DNA of 7,177 nucleotides from Chloroflexota bacterium (GTDB lineage Bacteria; Chloroflexota; Limnocylindria; QHBO01). The stretch's first letter is position 1, and each line of letters opens with the position of its first letter. This document shows positions 5,893 through 7,177 of this stretch, in pieces. Location: the NCBI GenBank assembly GCA_020848055.1, contig JADLBB010000152.1:1-7177 (forward strand), read 5' to 3'. Under the pieces are notes generated by a model. That model was not told the DNA's origin, made no database searches, and saw only the letters and a program-made list of their open reading frames with translations. Position numbers and translations under genes: made by a program.

Positions 5893-6204
5893 GACCACGC
5901 GCCGCGTGTCCACTGGCGATCCTCACCGGCCTGTCGACGGCCTGCCGGATCAGGCGTGCCGTTTGCGCCTCGGCGCACGTAACTGGGAACTTGGCCCGAT
6001 CTTGGCTGGTTCACGATCAGTTTGTGCGCCCGGACGCATACCGTGATCGGAATCGGCACGAACTTCGCAGTTAGGTGCCCCCCGGCGCAAACGGCGCCGT
6101 CGGATCCACCCGGTCCCCAATCGGAGCCTGGAGGCTGAGGCCCCGCTGACGCATCGGTCCGGTGGGAGTACGCTTGGAGCTCTCAGCAGGATCGAGGTAC
6201 GGAC
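5893..6204. other. Intergenic stretch between the regulator and mmsA
   Basis: These 312 bases hold the mmsA promoter and several weak inverted repeats. One is a 5-bp stem TGCGC/GCGCA with loop CTCG at 5964-5977. Another pairs CGATCA (6014-6019) with TGATCG (6044-6049), with a further 4-bp TGCG/CGCA stem inside it. A third is CGGCG/CGCCG near 6078-6095. None has a T tract, so I cannot name a terminator for the regulator gene. No credible small gene was seen. Confidence 0.5.
6146..6174 (+). promoter_or_regulatory. Probable housekeeping promoter of mmsA
   Basis: CTGACG (6146-6151, compare TTGACA) and TACGCT (6169-6174, TAnnnT) are separated by 17 bp, the ideal spacing for the primary sigma factor. 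Transcription would begin near 6181 and give a leader of about 24 nt containing the ribosome binding site. The spacer contains CATCGGTC (6152-6159), the half site also found upstream of the LuxR-type regulator. Confidence 0.55.
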
Positions 6205-7177
6205 ATGACGCAGGTAGCAGCACCGCCGGCCGGCACTGGCGCCGGAAGCTCGGCGGAGCAGGTCAACCACTGGATCAACGGCGCCCGCGTGGCAGGTACC
6301 AGCGGCCGCAGCGGGCCGGTCTACAACCCGGCCACCGGCGAGGTCGCGCGTCACGTGGACTTCGCCAGCGTCGAGGAGGTCGACGCCGCGGTGGCCGCGG
6401 CCAAGGCCGCCTTCCCGGCCTGGCGCGCCACGTCCATCAGCCGCCGCACCGAGATCATGTTCCGCATCCGCAACGCCGTCGAGGCGCACCACGAGCAGAT
6501 CGCGGCGCTGCTGACCGCCGAGCACGGCAAGGTGCACAGCGATGCGATGGGCGAGGTGGCCCGCGGCCTGGAGAACATCGAGTTCGCCACCGGCGTGCCG
6601 CACCTGCTCAAGGGCAGCTTCTCCGAGCAGGCCTCCACCGGCATCGACGTGTACCAGATTCGCCAACCGCTGGGCGTGGTGGCCGGCATCACCCCGTTCA
6701 ACTTCCCGGCCATGGTGCCGATGTGGATGTTCGCCAACGCCATCGCGACCGGCAACACCTTCGTGCTCAAGCCAAGCGAGAAGGATCCGTCGGCATCGGT
6801 GCTGCTGGCGCAGTTGATGGCCGAGGCCGGCGTGCCGGCCGGCGTGTTCAACGTGGTGCAGGGCGACAAGGTGGCGGTCGACCGCCTGCTGGAGCACCCC
6901 GACATCGCCGCGGTCAGTTTCGTGGGCTCGACCCCCATCGCGCGCTACATCTACCAGACCGGCACCGCGCACGGCAAGCGGGTGCAGGCCCTGGGCGGGG
7001 CCAAGAACCACATGCTCGTGCTGCCCGATGCCGATATCGACATGGCCGCCGATGCCGCCGTGTCGGCCGCCTATGGCAGCGCCGGCGAGCGCTGCATGGC
7101 CATCAGCGTGGTCCTCGCCGTGGGCGACGTGGCCGATCCGCTGGTGGAGGCCATCGAGCAGCGCCTGCCCAAGGTCA
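6205..7177 (+). CDS. mmsA: CoA-acylating methylmalonate-semialdehyde dehydrogenase (3' end missing)
   Basis: The frame opens at ATG 6205, has GAGG 7 nt upstream (6194-6197), and runs without a stop for 324 codons off the window. This is about two thirds of the usual length near 500 residues. The enzyme oxidises methylmalonate semialdehyde with NAD+ and CoA to propionyl-CoA and CO2 in valine (and, for relatives, inositol or beta-alanine) breakdown. Aldehyde dehydrogenase superfamily landmarks: HWINGARV near the N-terminus, VYNPATGEV, TPFNFPAMVP (163-172), KPSEKDPS, the nucleotide-binding FVGSTPIA (239-246), ALGGAKNHMLVLPDAD (262-277) and GSAGERCMA with catalytic Cys297. Hydrolytic family members have a general-base Glu in E-LGG-K; here it is Ala, as expected for the CoA-dependent mmsA/iolA branch. 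An N-terminal tail of about 20 residues, rich in Ala and Gly, precedes the fold. It has its own promoter and no evident functional link to the regulator next door. Confidence 0.93.
   Translation, partial: MTQVAAPPAGTGAGSSAEQVNHWINGARVAGTSGRSGPVYNPATGEVARHVDFASVEEVDAAVAAAKAAFPAWRATSISRRTEIMFRIRNAVEAHHEQIAALLTAEHGKVHSDAMGEVARGLENIEFATGVPHLLKGSFSEQASTGIDVYQIRQPLGVVAGITPFNFPAMVPMWMFANAIATGNTFVLKPSEKDPSASVLLAQLMAEAGVPAGVFNVVQGDKVAVDRLLEHPDIAAVSFVGSTPIARYIYQTGTAHGKRVQALGGAKNHMLVLPDADIDMAADAAVSAAYGSAGERCMAISVVLAVGDVADPLVEAIEQRLPKV

Noticed and set aside
5950..7011. 353-codon open frame on the minus strand
   Set aside because: It is antisense to mmsA, whose plus-strand frame carries all the aldehyde dehydrogenase motifs. 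The antisense product is His/Gly/Arg-rich and protein-unlike.

Overview
The window is strongly GC-rich bacterial DNA. It carries seven protein genes, two of which run off the window edges, and three intergenic stretches with readable structure. TAnnnT-type -10 hexamers, a mycobacterial-style cystathionine beta-synthase, a giant ATPase-LuxR regulator and small DUF4242 proteins point to an actinobacterium or a high-GC Chloroflexota (Limnocylindria-like) genome. This placement is inferred from gene style and could not be tested. I see no mobile elements, tRNA, rRNA or CRISPR, and the region looks like chromosomal backbone.

Left part (1-1426, + strand): the 3' end of a PLP-dependent cystathionine beta-synthase/cysteine synthase gene that stops without the C-terminal regulatory CBS pair. 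It is followed 5 nt later by an unrecognised six-helix membrane protein. A 290-nt non-coding stretch follows, with a perfect 12-bp hairpin that probably ends transcription between the convergent units.

Middle part (1718-5892): a divergent module. On the minus strand, three tightly packed genes encode two tandem DUF4242 (SCO4226-like) paralogs and a secreted protein with a signal peptide, in the transcribed order DUF4242 - DUF4242 - secreted protein. On the plus strand is a 977-residue LAL-type regulator: N-terminal AAA/STAND ATPase, long helical-repeat sensor region and C-terminal LuxR helix-turn-helix. The 190-bp gap between the two arms holds four copies of GACCGATG. Two lie as direct repeats 24 bp apart and two form a perfect 20-bp palindrome, the size of a lux box, just upstream of a -10 hexamer. 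That hexamer is so close to the regulator's ATG that the mRNA is probably leaderless. The simplest reading is that the regulator binds this array to control itself and the divergent operon; this is an inference.

Right part (6205-7177, + strand): the 5' two thirds of mmsA, CoA-acylating methylmalonate-semialdehyde dehydrogenase, behind a good housekeeping-type promoter. The spacer of that promoter contains one more copy of the same 8-mer. The 312 bp before mmsA hold only weak hairpins besides this promoter.
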